Below are positions 22,365-30,962 of a stretch of 64,000 nt of DNA, piece after piece. A program made the translations under genes and the position numbers. Source of the DNA: Paralithodes platypus (lineage: Eukaryota > Arthropoda > Malacostraca > Decapoda > Lithodidae). The stretch covers positions 27,458,138 to 27,522,137 of the forward strand of contig CM064485.1 of assembly GCA_032716605.1 (NCBI GenBank), read 5' to 3'. Position 1 is the stretch's first letter. Every line of letters begins with the position of its first letter. A model generated the notes under the pieces. That model saw only the letters and a program-made list of their open reading frames with translations. It made no database searches and was not told the origin of the DNA.

Positions 22365-23007
22365 CTAGTGCATGTTTAACTCAACGAAGGTTCTGTCCAC
22401 AAGGGCTGTCACATCGGCACCGAAAAACACCCGAGTCGACTCCACCAATTCCTTGAACAGCTGGTCTGATGCGGGGTAATTTAAGTGGACCCCGTCAGCC
22501 GCAAAATCGTTGGCCGATGTGTTCATGGAGGAGTATCGGCTACGGGTGTACGTCAGATTCCTCTTGAGTCGCTGGTTGACAGAGTTCCTGATCTTATTGA
22601 ATTTGTCTTCTCCAATGCCTCTAGGGTTCTGCCACTTTTCGATGCCGATGATTCGGCAACAGCCCCCTGTCTCACTCTCTATCTCTTTAGCCAGCTCCTT
22701 AGGCACGACCCCGCGGTTAATATCGTTGCCCACTATCACCAAAAATGTTAGGTGAGGTCTCTTACTGACCAACCGGGACCAAGCATCACTAACCTCGTAG
22801 ATAGGTTACTGTGGCGCCAGGGGCTGCTAGAGAGGTGACCGTGAAGTAGGGATGATAGATGGGCTTGTCTAGATAAAGATACCTGACAAACGAGTGTCCA
22901 ATTATGGCCAGTTTCTTGATTGTCCCAGGATATCCAGCCCTTTCAGGTACAAAGTCCTCACCTACACACACCTCTGCCGCGCCATGCCTGAAAAACCCTT
23001 GGGCCAT
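22365..23007 (-). pseudogene. SGNH-hydrolase-like ORF in BEL-1 5' internal region
   Basis: Starting at ATG 23007 (MAQGFFRHGAAEV), the - strand encodes KKLAIIGHSFVRYL (block I, G-H-S near 22898), SLAAPGATVTYLR, then after a single frameshift near 22795 TFLVIVGNDI (block III, G-N-D near 22728), and FAADGVHLNYPASD (block V, D..H near 22490), ending at 22365. About 214 codons, short for the fold but with the diagnostic blocks in order. SGNH/GDSL domains are known in ORF1 of some CR1 LINEs and in an accessory ORF of Ngaro/DIRS-type elements; I know of none as a standard part of BEL/Pao. BEL-2 has only ~330 bp in the equivalent interval. Confidence 0.65.
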
Positions 23008-23636
23008 GAGGTGACCCTCGCGGCCGACACCCACCTGAACAAATAGGGAAATAGGGGAACAAAACAACCGCGCCGCCGCTCAAGCCACAACAAACCACCG
23101 AGCTACGATACCAAACAACCGAGATGTTAAGAATAAAGAAAATGTTCGAAGGTCCATTTATTATGTGGTTATTCTTGAAGTAGATGGACTGTAGAAATAT
23201 ATAAACCACACAATAGTATATTTACCTTGTTGCTGGATCGTAAGCGACGAGATAGGGTTATTGAGGAGTGGATCTAGGCAACAAGTTGGTGGCGGAGGGG
23301 TGAGTGATGAACAAAGAGGACAATAGTAAATAATTCAGGATAGAAGGGGGCCTGTAGACTTAAATTATAATGAGGATAATAATAGATGATCGGTGATTTG
23401 ATGGGAATCTACGTTGAGGTTAGTTCTAGCGTGTTAATGGAATGGGATGAGAGAACAAGAGAAAATAGTACTGTCGGCGGTGGCGATCTGAGTAAGAGTG
23501 GGAGTGGGAGTGGGGGGAGTCCCTGTCAAATTTGCGGGAGCCTTGCTTATTCGCGCATGCTCTGATAGGTCGGGAGATATTTACCCTTCCTTTTATTAAT
23601 TACCTAAGTTTATAGGAATGATATATTACTACTTAA

Positions 23637-24074
23637 CCCGTACAGCCCCAGCGACGCGCCTGACGCGTCGGCGATGTATGTAACGCACAGCCCCAGAGAC
23701 GCGCCTGGCGCGTCACCCTAATTGCGCCGACCGTAACCTCAGGTGTAGCCACTCAAGAGGGCTCAGATTTGTATGGGAACTGTGTACGTATCCCACGCAA
23801 CCGTGCCGATGGTTGAAAACTCTCAAAGTCCACGTGCGTGCGCGCGAGCGCGCAAAAACCTGTTTTTTTGGGATAATTGCCTTCAATTTTTTACTCTTAT
23901 AAAATCCGTTTTCGGGGGCTCTGTAGGACCATTTTTTAAGCTTTTTGAGCGGTTTTTCGTGGTTTTTCCTTCATTCCTAACCCATTCGCTATTGTTTCTG
24001 GAATAAAACAATTTTTTGAAAACCGGCCGGGTTCTGGTGCGCAAACATTACAAAACTAGCCGGGGCTCCACGGG
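23637..24074. mobile_element. TTAA-flanked MITE, family T3 (438 bp)
   Basis: TTAA at 23633-23636 and 24075-24078. Ends CCCGTACAGCCCC and, inverted, CCCGTGGAGCCCC, plus GACGCGTC-rich subterminal repeats. A second copy of the same length is at 54980-55417. The inner reading frame (23773-24006) is repeated in both copies but encodes nothing recognisable. Confidence 0.85.
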
Positions 24075-24078
24075 TTAA

Positions 24079-24555
24079 CACCTTAAGAGCAGCCTAGGCG
24101 GTAATTTCTATGTACCGCCCAGCGTTTTTTTTTACCATAAATGGGGTTGTTTCCGTGCTCTTTTTCATGCATAAACAAGACCCAGAGCGTAATACAACTA
24201 TGTATCCCTGAAAGGGCGTAAATTGAGCTTTCCAATGACACCCGAACCATCCTTCTACGATCACTGGTTGTCTTGCAACGATCGTGCAACCGAAGGGCAA
24301 AATCGCTAAAATACGGTAATTTTCTTACATTATTACGTGTGAAACGAGTGAGAGAGGGTGGAGTACAAAGGAGTACATCTCAGTAGCTCCACGGCCACCG
24401 TGGCGAGCGGTCAGGAGGTAATCTACGCTCCTCCCACCGCTCCGCTCTCTCTCAGAGCACATTACGTGCTCAAAATTGCATTCGACAATAGCTGAGCCCC
24501 GCCCATAGGCCACATTTATTTAACTCGACAATAGCCGGGTGCCGCCAGTTAAGGG
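24079..24555. mobile_element. TTAA-flanked MITE, family T4 (477 bp)
   Basis: Begins right after the TTAA that closes the T3 MITE and ends at TTAA 24556-24559. Ends are CACCTTAAGAGCAGCC and, inverted, CCCTTAACTGGCGGC. The interior (CTCTTTTTCATGCATAAAC near 24160) is shared with the element at 25507-26055. Confidence 0.8.
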
Positions 24556-24695
24556 TTAATATCTAATACAGAACATAATTCAATATTCTTCCCATTTATA
24601 CTAAATCATATTATGATTCTTATTCCTACAAACTTATTACTTACGATTACACTTAAACCTAGACTGTCCATGTTCATGGAATAAAAGTATGGACA

Positions 24696-24965
24696 GAGCC
24701 AAAGTGTCACATTTTTCCTTTACCCCTCAACTTTCCCTTCATTGTTGAGGGGCACAGGGCCTTGGGTGGGGCTTTGGTTTCCCGGGCGTTTCCGCACCCT
24801 CCTCAGCTCCCCGCCTTGGAGTGGCTTCGGTCACCAGGGCTTTATTAGTGGTAAGCAGGGAGGGTTTTGTGGGGGCGCTCGGTTATGGCCTTGGCCTTGC
24901 TCGTGACCTTGGGGCTGTTCGGCCAGACAGCCTTGGGAACAGCAACAACAACAATAACAACAATA
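24696..24965 (+). mobile_element. SINE-A, right fragment with AAC tail
   Basis: Resumes SINE-A at GAGCCAAAGTGTCACATTTT and runs through GCGCTCGGTTATGGCCTTGG to GGGGCTGTTCGGCCAGACAG and a CAACAA-rich tail (24940-24963). With 14868-14914 it forms one copy split by BEL-1. Confidence 0.85.
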
Positions 24966-25273
24966 TTACAACAGTAATTCGAAAAATGGGTTGCTTAATA
25001 CTTTACTTTGTCATAATAGCCAGTCACAGCCAGTGATCAATGCCAAAGGTTCTCAATGCCTAATACAGCTATTTATTTACGTATAACATGAAAATACATT
25101 ATATTTGTATAAAAAGATGAACAGGGTAAACAAAATATTATGAATATGAAAAACACTCAGTATTTATAATGATCAATAACGATGATGAAGTACTTTTGCT
25201 GTCCATTGACCACTTGCAAGTTTAGGGCTTTAGACATCTGTATTTAGCAGAATTACCAGCTTAATTACAGCTG

Positions 25274-25352
<79 letters not shown>

Positions 25353-25502
25353 AAGTTAGCTTTAGCCAGCTTTCTATTAATCAAAAATGCAATATGCTTT
25401 ATATATTTTCTATATTTTCTATTTATCAATGTTTATGGCTACAACTTCCTTATAGCCCGAAACTCGCAATTGGTCCATTGTTTCCCCAACACTTCAACCA
25501 GC
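24966..25502. other. AT-rich intergenic or intronic sequence with TA repeat
   Basis: No coding signal. It holds the TA microsatellite at 25279-25348. If the TRPA gene extends leftwards this lies in its last intron. Confidence 0.4.
25279..25348. repeat. (TA)n microsatellite
   Basis: About 35 perfect TA units. Confidence 0.95.
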
Positions 25503-25506
25503 TTAA

Positions 25507-26055
25507 CCCCTTACGGACGGGGATGTTTGTAACTTCTACTACCTGCCTGGCGGGCATATTTACCCTAAACGAGCATCATTCTATGCTCTTTTTCATGCAT
25601 AAACAAGAGCCAGAGCGTAATACAATTATGTATCCGTGAAAGGGCGATAATAGAGCTTTCCAATGACACCTGAATCATCCTTGTACGACTATGGGGTCTC
25701 TTGCAACAATTGCACAACACAAGGGCAAATACCCTAAAATACGGTAAATTCCTGAGTTTTTCTCTTGTCTAGCGATGCCAGGGGTGTGGGATGTTGTGGT
25801 GGGGAGCTCAGTCACCTCGCTTGGTCCATGCCGAGCGGTCAGAGCCTGCCTATCGTCCTCCCAACGCGTGGACTCTCTCTCAGAGCCGATAATGTGCTCA
25901 ACATCCCGTCCGGATATTGTCGGGCCCCGCAGGGGTGGCCATGGTTCTCTCGCCCGACATATATGGGTCCCGCGGCTGAGGTGTTTTTAAAGCTATGGGC
26001 CCAAATTTATTAGTCAATACAAACTACAATATGCAAAAAATTATCCCCTAAGGTG
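25507..26055. mobile_element. TTAA-flanked MITE, family T4-like (549 bp)
   Basis: TTAA at 25503-25506 and 26056-26059. Ends CCCCTTACGGACGGGG and CCCCTAAGGTG. The interior shares a long stretch with 24150-24330 (CATGCATAAACAAGA..CCAGAGCGTAATACAA). Confidence 0.75.
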
Positions 26056-26059
26056 TTAA

Positions 26060-26393
26060 ACCTTTCTTAACTCAACCCTTTTTTTGGTCACTTTTGATTA
26101 TGCCGTAGTTCGTATTAATGTGTAAATCTAGGCTCTGTAACATATATTTCCATCATGTATAATGTGCTATCACTCTTGCGTATGATACAGCTTTAAAATA
26201 CAGTTAAGATTCAATTGTCAGCCACTGGACTAGCGACAACACCACTAAAGTCAGCACTGAACTAAAATTACATCTTACCCTTTTAATTGTCAGTAATTTT
26301 TAAGTAATAATATACAGGTTAATCCTATTATTTTTTTGTTTTTATCTCCAATAAGGAGAGTATAGTTATTTTAATTATGTGTGTGTTGAGGTT
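26060..26393. other. AT-rich sequence before foldback element
   Basis: No ORF or repeat recognised. Its last 9 bp (GTTGAGGTT, 26385-26393) are the target duplication of the foldback element that follows. Confidence 0.4.
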
Positions 26394-26583
26394 GGTGACC
26401 GGTCAACTCAACCAGTAAACCATTTCAACCAGTAGCTCTCAACCAGTACCAAATCAACCAATATGGTTAGGTTAGGTTAGGTTAGTACTATATTTTGGCA
26501 CTGGTTTGGTTGGTCTGGGTTAATTTGGCACTGGTTGAGAGCTACTGGTTGAAATGGTCTACTGGTTGAGATGACATGGAACC
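26394..26583. mobile_element. Foldback element FB1 copy A (190 bp) with telomere-like core
   Basis: Long inverted arms carry repeated CAACCAGTAG phrases and meet at a core of about four GGTTA units (26466-26486). Exact 9-bp flanking duplication GTTGAGGTT (26385-26393 and 26584-26592). The other copy, 48907-49096, is also 190 bp, inverted, about 97% identical, and has its own 9-bp duplication. No coding capacity. Confidence 0.9.
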
Positions 26584-26636
26584 GTTGAGGTTTAATGTGA
26601 TTTTTAGTGTTCTTGACGTTAGTGTGTTATTTTCAG

Positions 26637-27371
26637 GAATTGCAATGGCAGTGTGGTATCATTGCCCTACTGGCGGCCTGGCTGCACCTCATCACCACTC
26701 TGAACCAACTCCCGGTGCTCTCCATCTTCATGCCCATCACCGGAAACTTCTTTAAGAGCTTCATCAAGGTCATCCTTTACATCTTCATGCTGGTATTTGC
26801 CTTTGCCTTCGTCTTCCACCTGCTGCTTTGGGATAGTCAGGCCTTCCACAGCATAAGTCAGGCCATGATCAAGACAATCGTGTGGATGATGGGTGATCTG
26901 AGCTACGACTCCACCTTCCTCAATCCCAATGAACAGGTGCCTTACCCCATCATGGTTAACATATTCTTTGTGATGTTTGTGGTGATTATTGGAGGATTTA
27001 TAGCCAATCTGCTCATCATACTGACTTCGAAAAAGGTTGAAGCCTTCCGCAAGTGTGCCGCATATAACCGAGCCGTGTCAAGGTGCATCCTCTTCCTTAG
27101 GCTAGACGTCTGCTTTCATTACTTTCATACTGCCCTGGGAGTTGTGAAGGAGGATAATACGAGGTCTTCCGGATCTAACTTTCTCATCAAGGTGTTACTG
27201 TTGGATGCCATTAATGAGGAGAAAGAGCCAGAGAACCCGCCGAGCAAGGTAGATGAGGAGCAGAACCAGCAGATTGCAGCACTACTAAAGCTACAGGAGG
27301 AGCAACACGAGGACATAAGGGAACTCAAACACCAACTTAATGCTCTCATCAAGGCCTCACCAGGAATTTAA
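26637..27371 (+). CDS. TRPA-type ion channel, terminal coding exon
   Basis: A TTATTTTCAG acceptor ends at 26636, and the exon is open to TAA at 27369-27371 (244 residues). It encodes the end of a six-helix TRP cation channel. A membrane helix lies at about residues 8-25 and S5 at about 42-66 (SFIKVILYIFMLVFAFAFVF). The pore helix and selectivity region are at about 69-91 (TIVWMMGDLSYD, comparable to the GE/GD filter of TRPA channels), and S6 at about 105-129 (FFVMFVVIIGGFIANLLIIL). A cytoplasmic tail follows, with a Gln/Glu-rich coiled coil at about 205-240. The pore and tail fit the TRPA group (TRPA1, painless, pyrexia). The ankyrin repeats and S1-S3 must lie on upstream exons not found in the window. 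The apparent Met ten codons earlier lies in the intron. The exon has many G/C third positions, unlike the AT-rich surroundings. Confidence 0.85.
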   Translation, partial: ELQWQCGIIALLAAWLHLITTLNQLPVLSIFMPITGNFFKSFIKVILYIFMLVFAFAFVFHLLLWDSQAFHSISQAMIKTIVWMMGDLSYDSTFLNPNEQVPYPIMVNIFFVMFVVIIGGFIANLLIILTSKKVEAFRKCAAYNRAVSRCILFLRLDVCFHYFHTALGVVKEDNTRSSGSNFLIKVLLLDAINEEKEPENPPSKVDEEQNQQIAALLKLQEEQHEDIRELKHQLNALIKASPGI

Positions 27372-27866
27372 GCACATACAATAGGTTTTGCAATTTAATA
27401 ATAGAAGCATAATCAAAAGTTCTATGATCTAAATTTCAGCATAAATAAGCTATTGATGTTGGACATCATTGATTTCAAAAAGATTCAAAAGATGTATTTT
27501 ACTCTACGACCCCTTCTAGGATATGAGAGCTTTGAACATTATACATGGTACAGGATAAACTTATTACAGTAGTAAACCAATCATAGATTTATATAAATCA
27601 CATATCAAAGTACATAAAATATTAATGGAATATCCCAACTAGCCGGCGACTGTAGCTTGATGGAGGAGGGTTATGGTTATTTACCTCTCCCCTTGAGCTT
27701 TCGTCGTCGTATTGACTAATTTTGCGTAGTTTTTCTGTCCTCTTTCTATGTTTTTCCCCTTCTGTTCTTATTCTGTCTCATTCGGTTGTCCTTCGGGCGG
27801 CCTATATCATATGCCACCCTGTCAGGCCCCCTTAGTTAGCCTAGCTAGGTTGTTGGCTCCTGATCT
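27372..27866 (+). other. Probable TRPA 3' UTR and flank
   Basis: AT-rich sequence directly after the TRPA stop. No perfect AATAAA was found close by, so the transcript end is undefined. No other gene is visible. Confidence 0.4.
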
Positions 27867-28443
27867 GATTTGTCTCTTCGGTTGCTGGTGCGGCCGAGCT
27901 GACTCGATTCACCTCAGTAGTGAGGCGGGTAACCAACCCCGAAAGGAGTTGAAATAGGGGAGCTATCCTCCCGCCAAAGGCGGCTTTCTAGGGCCTTTCC
28001 TAGATGATGCTGAGAGGATTGGGTTCTATCAGTGAGAGCTGAGCGTTCTCTGCCATACCCATAGCTTACTCTGACTGTTCCTTTTACTTATATATTTTCT
28101 AGGTCTCAAGTGACGGCGTCTCTTCCATGGATTGACCTCCCTACTGTCAACCTAGAGGTTGGCAGAACTGGGAGCCAAAGCGTCACATTTTTCTTTTGCC
28201 CCTCAACTTTCCCTTCATAATTGCTGAGGGGCACAGGGCCTTGGGTGGGGTTTTGGATTCCCGGGCATTTCCGCACCCTCCTCAGCTCCCCGCCTTGGAG
28301 TGGCTTCGGTCACCTGGGCTTTATTAGTGGTAAGCAGGGAAGGTTCTGTAGGAGCGCTCGGTTATGGCCTTGACCTTGCTCGGAACCTTGGGGCTGCTCG
28401 GCCAGACAGCCTGGGGAACAGCAGCAACAACAACAACAACAAC
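27867..28443 (+). mobile_element. SINE-A / LINE-A-tailed retroposon, longest copy
   Basis: Shares its whole length with 50119-50645: the CCCGAAAGG.GTTGAAATAGG start region, TTCCTTTTACTTATATATTT, the TTGACCTCC segment, GGGGCACAGGGCC, CCGCACCCTCCTCAGCTCCC, then the LINE-A-like tail GGGGCTGCTCGGCCAGACAG and an AAC-type repeat. No clear tRNA head was seen, so it may be a truncated non-autonomous LINE derivative rather than a tRNA SINE. No ORF is conserved between copies. Confidence 0.75.
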
Positions 28444-28728
28444 CTCAGTTTGTTTGCATCTCGCTCTGATTTTTTTTTATTCCTTAGTCCTCATCTCTCA
28501 TTCTTCGTCCTTGATCACATCTTCATTGGTGCTGCAGTGTAGCAGTTCTTGCCTCATCCTTCGGCCCTGCCCTATAAGAGTTCTGCTGTGGAGCTTATGT
28601 GGTCTAGCTGAACTGGTGAAATGGCAAGAAATGTCTGCGTGTCTTCACCTTCCTAGATTTGTTCACCTCCTACCCTTCCCTATCTATCTTGTCTGGATTA
28701 GTTGTCCATCTTGATCTAATCCTTTGAG
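28444..28728. other. Flank of BEL-2, nothing recognised
   Basis: Pyrimidine-rich sequence without a conserved ORF. It ends at the CCAGG duplicated by BEL-2. Confidence 0.4.
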
Positions 28729-28733
28729 CCAGG

Positions 28734-29524
28734 TGTGGTAAACTATCAATGGAAGTTAAATATTACTAAGCTATAATGAATAAAATAAAATCAATCTAAA
28801 TGAAACTACTCTATATCTAAATTCAATTCAATCTGAAACAAGCTAATTTATATCCAAAGGTCTCACATAATAAATGTATATATATAGGGTAAGGTTATAA
28901 GGGTTAATATTAGCCAGGAATTAACTCACCAATAGTTCCACGTGGCAATGAGGCAAGGGAGAACGTTTTACCCAATATGGCGGTGGACAATGGGGAACGA
29001 GACTTCGGTCCCGAGACACGAGTCAAGTTAAAGAAAGAATATATGATTACATGGGAATGGACATGATTATTATGCTTATCTGTCAGTCAGTCATGGTGTC
29101 GATGATAGCGTCGTGATGGTGTAACTGTGTGTATTGCTGTATGTGTATTGTGATTAGAGGCACAAAAGCTCGATCAACTGAGGGCGGAAATTTAGATGTT
29201 AACTGGTTGGTGTTCGTGAAGGCTCTGATGTTCCTCGAAGACACACCTTGCTGCCTTGGCAAAACGCCAGGAGCCCAAATTATCGTACCGCATCTAGGTT
29301 GCTCTATACGATAAATTATATTAATATATACGATAAATTCATATATACTACATAAGACCATGGCAATATTGCTTAATAGCATATTAGGCCTTTTATAACT
29401 TAACTTATTTACAATCTTATAATATACGATCTACTCATCCTACGTCGTGCTGTAGGAGCGATCGTGACGTCACAGAGACATATGAGATCACAAAAGAGTC
29501 ATATTCTATCGTATTTATACGATA
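28734..29524 (-). repeat. BEL-2 3' LTR
   Basis: About 790 bp starting TGTGGTAAACTATC in + orientation and ending TATTTATACGATA. Against the other LTR I count roughly a dozen substitutions and one 1-bp indel, about 1.5% divergence. The ORFs inside it are shared with the other LTR and have no coding meaning. Confidence 0.9.
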
Positions 29525-29564
29525 CACTCCCCCCACAAAAAAAGACCTGAACCCCACCTTAAAC

Positions 29565-30956
29565 CTAAAGTTGCCCAGTGGCTATCTTCTGACGCCACAA
29601 GTCGACGGCGCCAGCAGCAGCGCGTCTGGGACGCGTCCCGGTCCGAGAATGATCACCATCAGTAAGAGGTGAGTCGTTCCTTTGAGAATCCTCGGACCCA
29701 GCAATAACAGGTGGAGCATCAGATTGCAATGCGGAATCGAGCTCCAAAGAGTACAAACGTGCGATAGGACGAACAGTAGTTCCAGTGGCTGTCTTCAATA
29801 GCGCCACCCGCTCTACAGAGTCTGCCCCCTTGTATACCTCCAACACGCGGCCCAATTTCCAGTATAAACGAGGACTATCTTCTTTAATTAAAACAACTTC
29901 ACCAACTGTAGGTGCCGTTGGTCTACCAGAGGGAGTAACACTCCTTTCCCTCAATGCTAGCAGATATTCACTAATCCACCGTTTCCTAAAATCCTCAATT
30001 ATCCTGGATATATATTGGTATCTCTTAGACACCGCTACCTCAGAGTACAACGAGGGATCCTCTAACTCTACTATGGACTGAAAATCAGATGGAAACGCAG
30101 TCAGTGGTTTTCCGTATAGCAAGTGAGCTGGCGTTAATGGTAGTGGTTCTTGCAGGTCGGTGTACACATATGTAAGCGGGCGATCATTCACGACTGCCTC
30201 TATCTCTTCGAGGACTGTCGTCAACTCACTCTTCTTTAATAGAGCACGTCCTACAACCGCTCTGAGTCCTGACTTTACTATGCCGACACATCGTTCCCAC
30301 ATTCCACCAAACCAAGGTGCCTTAACTGGAATGAACCTCCATTCGCACGTCTTCTCTCCCAAGAAAGTGATGATAGTACGATCACTACTCATATCCTTTA
30401 GATATTTTGATGCTTGGACATAAGTGGGAGCATTGTCGCTAAGAATGAGTTGAGGGAATGAACGACGGGCACAAAACCGTCTGAACGCCAGCATAAATTC
30501 TTCACTAGACATATTATCACATAGTTCTAGGTGTACCGCTCGAGACGTTGCACAGGTAAACAATAATATATAAATCTTCTCATGCTCCCTCGTCTTCAAT
30601 GCCCCTGTGTAATCTAATCCTACCGCTTGGAAAGGTTCTACGTGCTTTACACGGCATTCAGGTAGAGGTGGAGCTGGTCCAGTTGCATATGGTTTACCTT
30701 TTAGTCTCTGGCATATTACACACTTTCTTACTACGTGTCGAGCTACTTGTCGAACTCTGGGTATCCACCATGTGATACGTAAATTTGATATAATATGACA
30801 TACCCCGTAGTGTTTTACTTCCCTATGTGCACGTATGATCAATAGATCAGTAACGTGATGTCTTGTTGGCATAAGTATAGAGCGGTTTGTGCCGTCTGGT
30901 ACACCCGACCACTTCAGGCGACCCTCACACCTGATGAGGCCATTGTCTAGGTGCAA
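29565..30956 (-). CDS. BEL-2 integrase part of pol
   Basis: In frame with the RT segment and separated from it only by TAA at 30963-30965. Order: an H-H-C-C zinc region (REVKHYGVCHII, then CVICQRLKGKPYATG near 30700), and a catalytic core with D in VGLDYTGALKT (near 30610), D in LSDNAPTY (near 30440) and E in MWERCVGIVK (near 30280). Then a DUF5641-like C-terminal domain (RKRWISEYLLALRE, GEVVLIKEDSPRLYWKLGRV near 29900), ending with a basic tail at 29565. Length and motif order match a complete BEL integrase. Confidence 0.92.
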   Translation of the reverse strand: MHLDNGLIRCEGRLKWSGVPDGTNRSILMPTRHHVTDLLIIRAHREVKHYGVCHIISNLRITWWIPRVRQVARHVVRKCVICQRLKGKPYATGPAPPLPECRVKHVEPFQAVGLDYTGALKTREHEKIYILLFTCATSRAVHLELCDNMSSEEFMLAFRRFCARRSFPQLILSDNAPTYVQASKYLKDMSSDRTIITFLGEKTCEWRFIPVKAPWFGGMWERCVGIVKSGLRAVVGRALLKKSELTTVLEEIEAVVNDRPLTYVYTDLQEPLPLTPAHLLYGKPLTAFPSDFQSIVELEDPSLYSEVAVSKRYQYISRIIEDFRKRWISEYLLALRERSVTPSGRPTAPTVGEVVLIKEDSPRLYWKLGRVLEVYKGADSVERVALLKTATGTTVRPIARLYSLELDSALQSDAPPVIAGSEDSQRNDSPLTDGDHSRTGTRPRRAAAGAVDLWRQKIATGQL

Positions 30957-30962
30957 CCTTAG

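Larger units (their letters stand above)
14915..24695 (-). mobile_element. BEL-1: decayed BEL/Pao LTR retrotransposon (9.8 kb)
   Basis: Two long direct repeats (14915-16369, 23164-24695) begin TGTGG and end GGACA in + orientation. They flank - strand gag, protease, RT, RNase H and integrase remnants. The host duplication GAGCC lies at 14910-14914 and 24696-24700, the 5-bp size expected for BEL/Pao. The target was a SINE-A copy. Frames are broken in gag, RNase H and integrase. The internal region also carries an SGNH-like ORF and a palindromic insertion. Confidence 0.9.
23164..24695 (-). repeat. BEL-1 5' LTR (right in window), with two tandem MITEs
   Basis: 1532 bp. Removing the two MITEs (23637-24074, 24079-24555) and their extra TTAA copies leaves 609 bp, matching the 605-bp left LTR. 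Small differences such as a GGGAGT-rich expansion near 23500 show independent decay. No convincing tRNA primer-binding site lies directly next to it. Confidence 0.9.

Noticed and set aside
23100..23163. tRNA primer-binding site of BEL-1 (TGGACCTTCGAAC)
   Set aside because: It begins seven bases from the LTR and its TTCGAA falls too close to the 3' end to fit tRNA geometry.
23773..24006. Conserved 77-codon protein (also 55116-55349)
   Set aside because: The frame lies inside the two copies of the T3 MITE. Its conservation reflects the shared repeat, not selection on a protein.
26607..26636. Met start ten codons before the TRPA exon
   Set aside because: The codons lie upstream of a TTTCAG splice acceptor and do not fit the channel sequence.
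29083..29382. Conserved 99-codon protein (also 35615-35914)
   Set aside because: Both copies lie in the BEL-2 LTRs.
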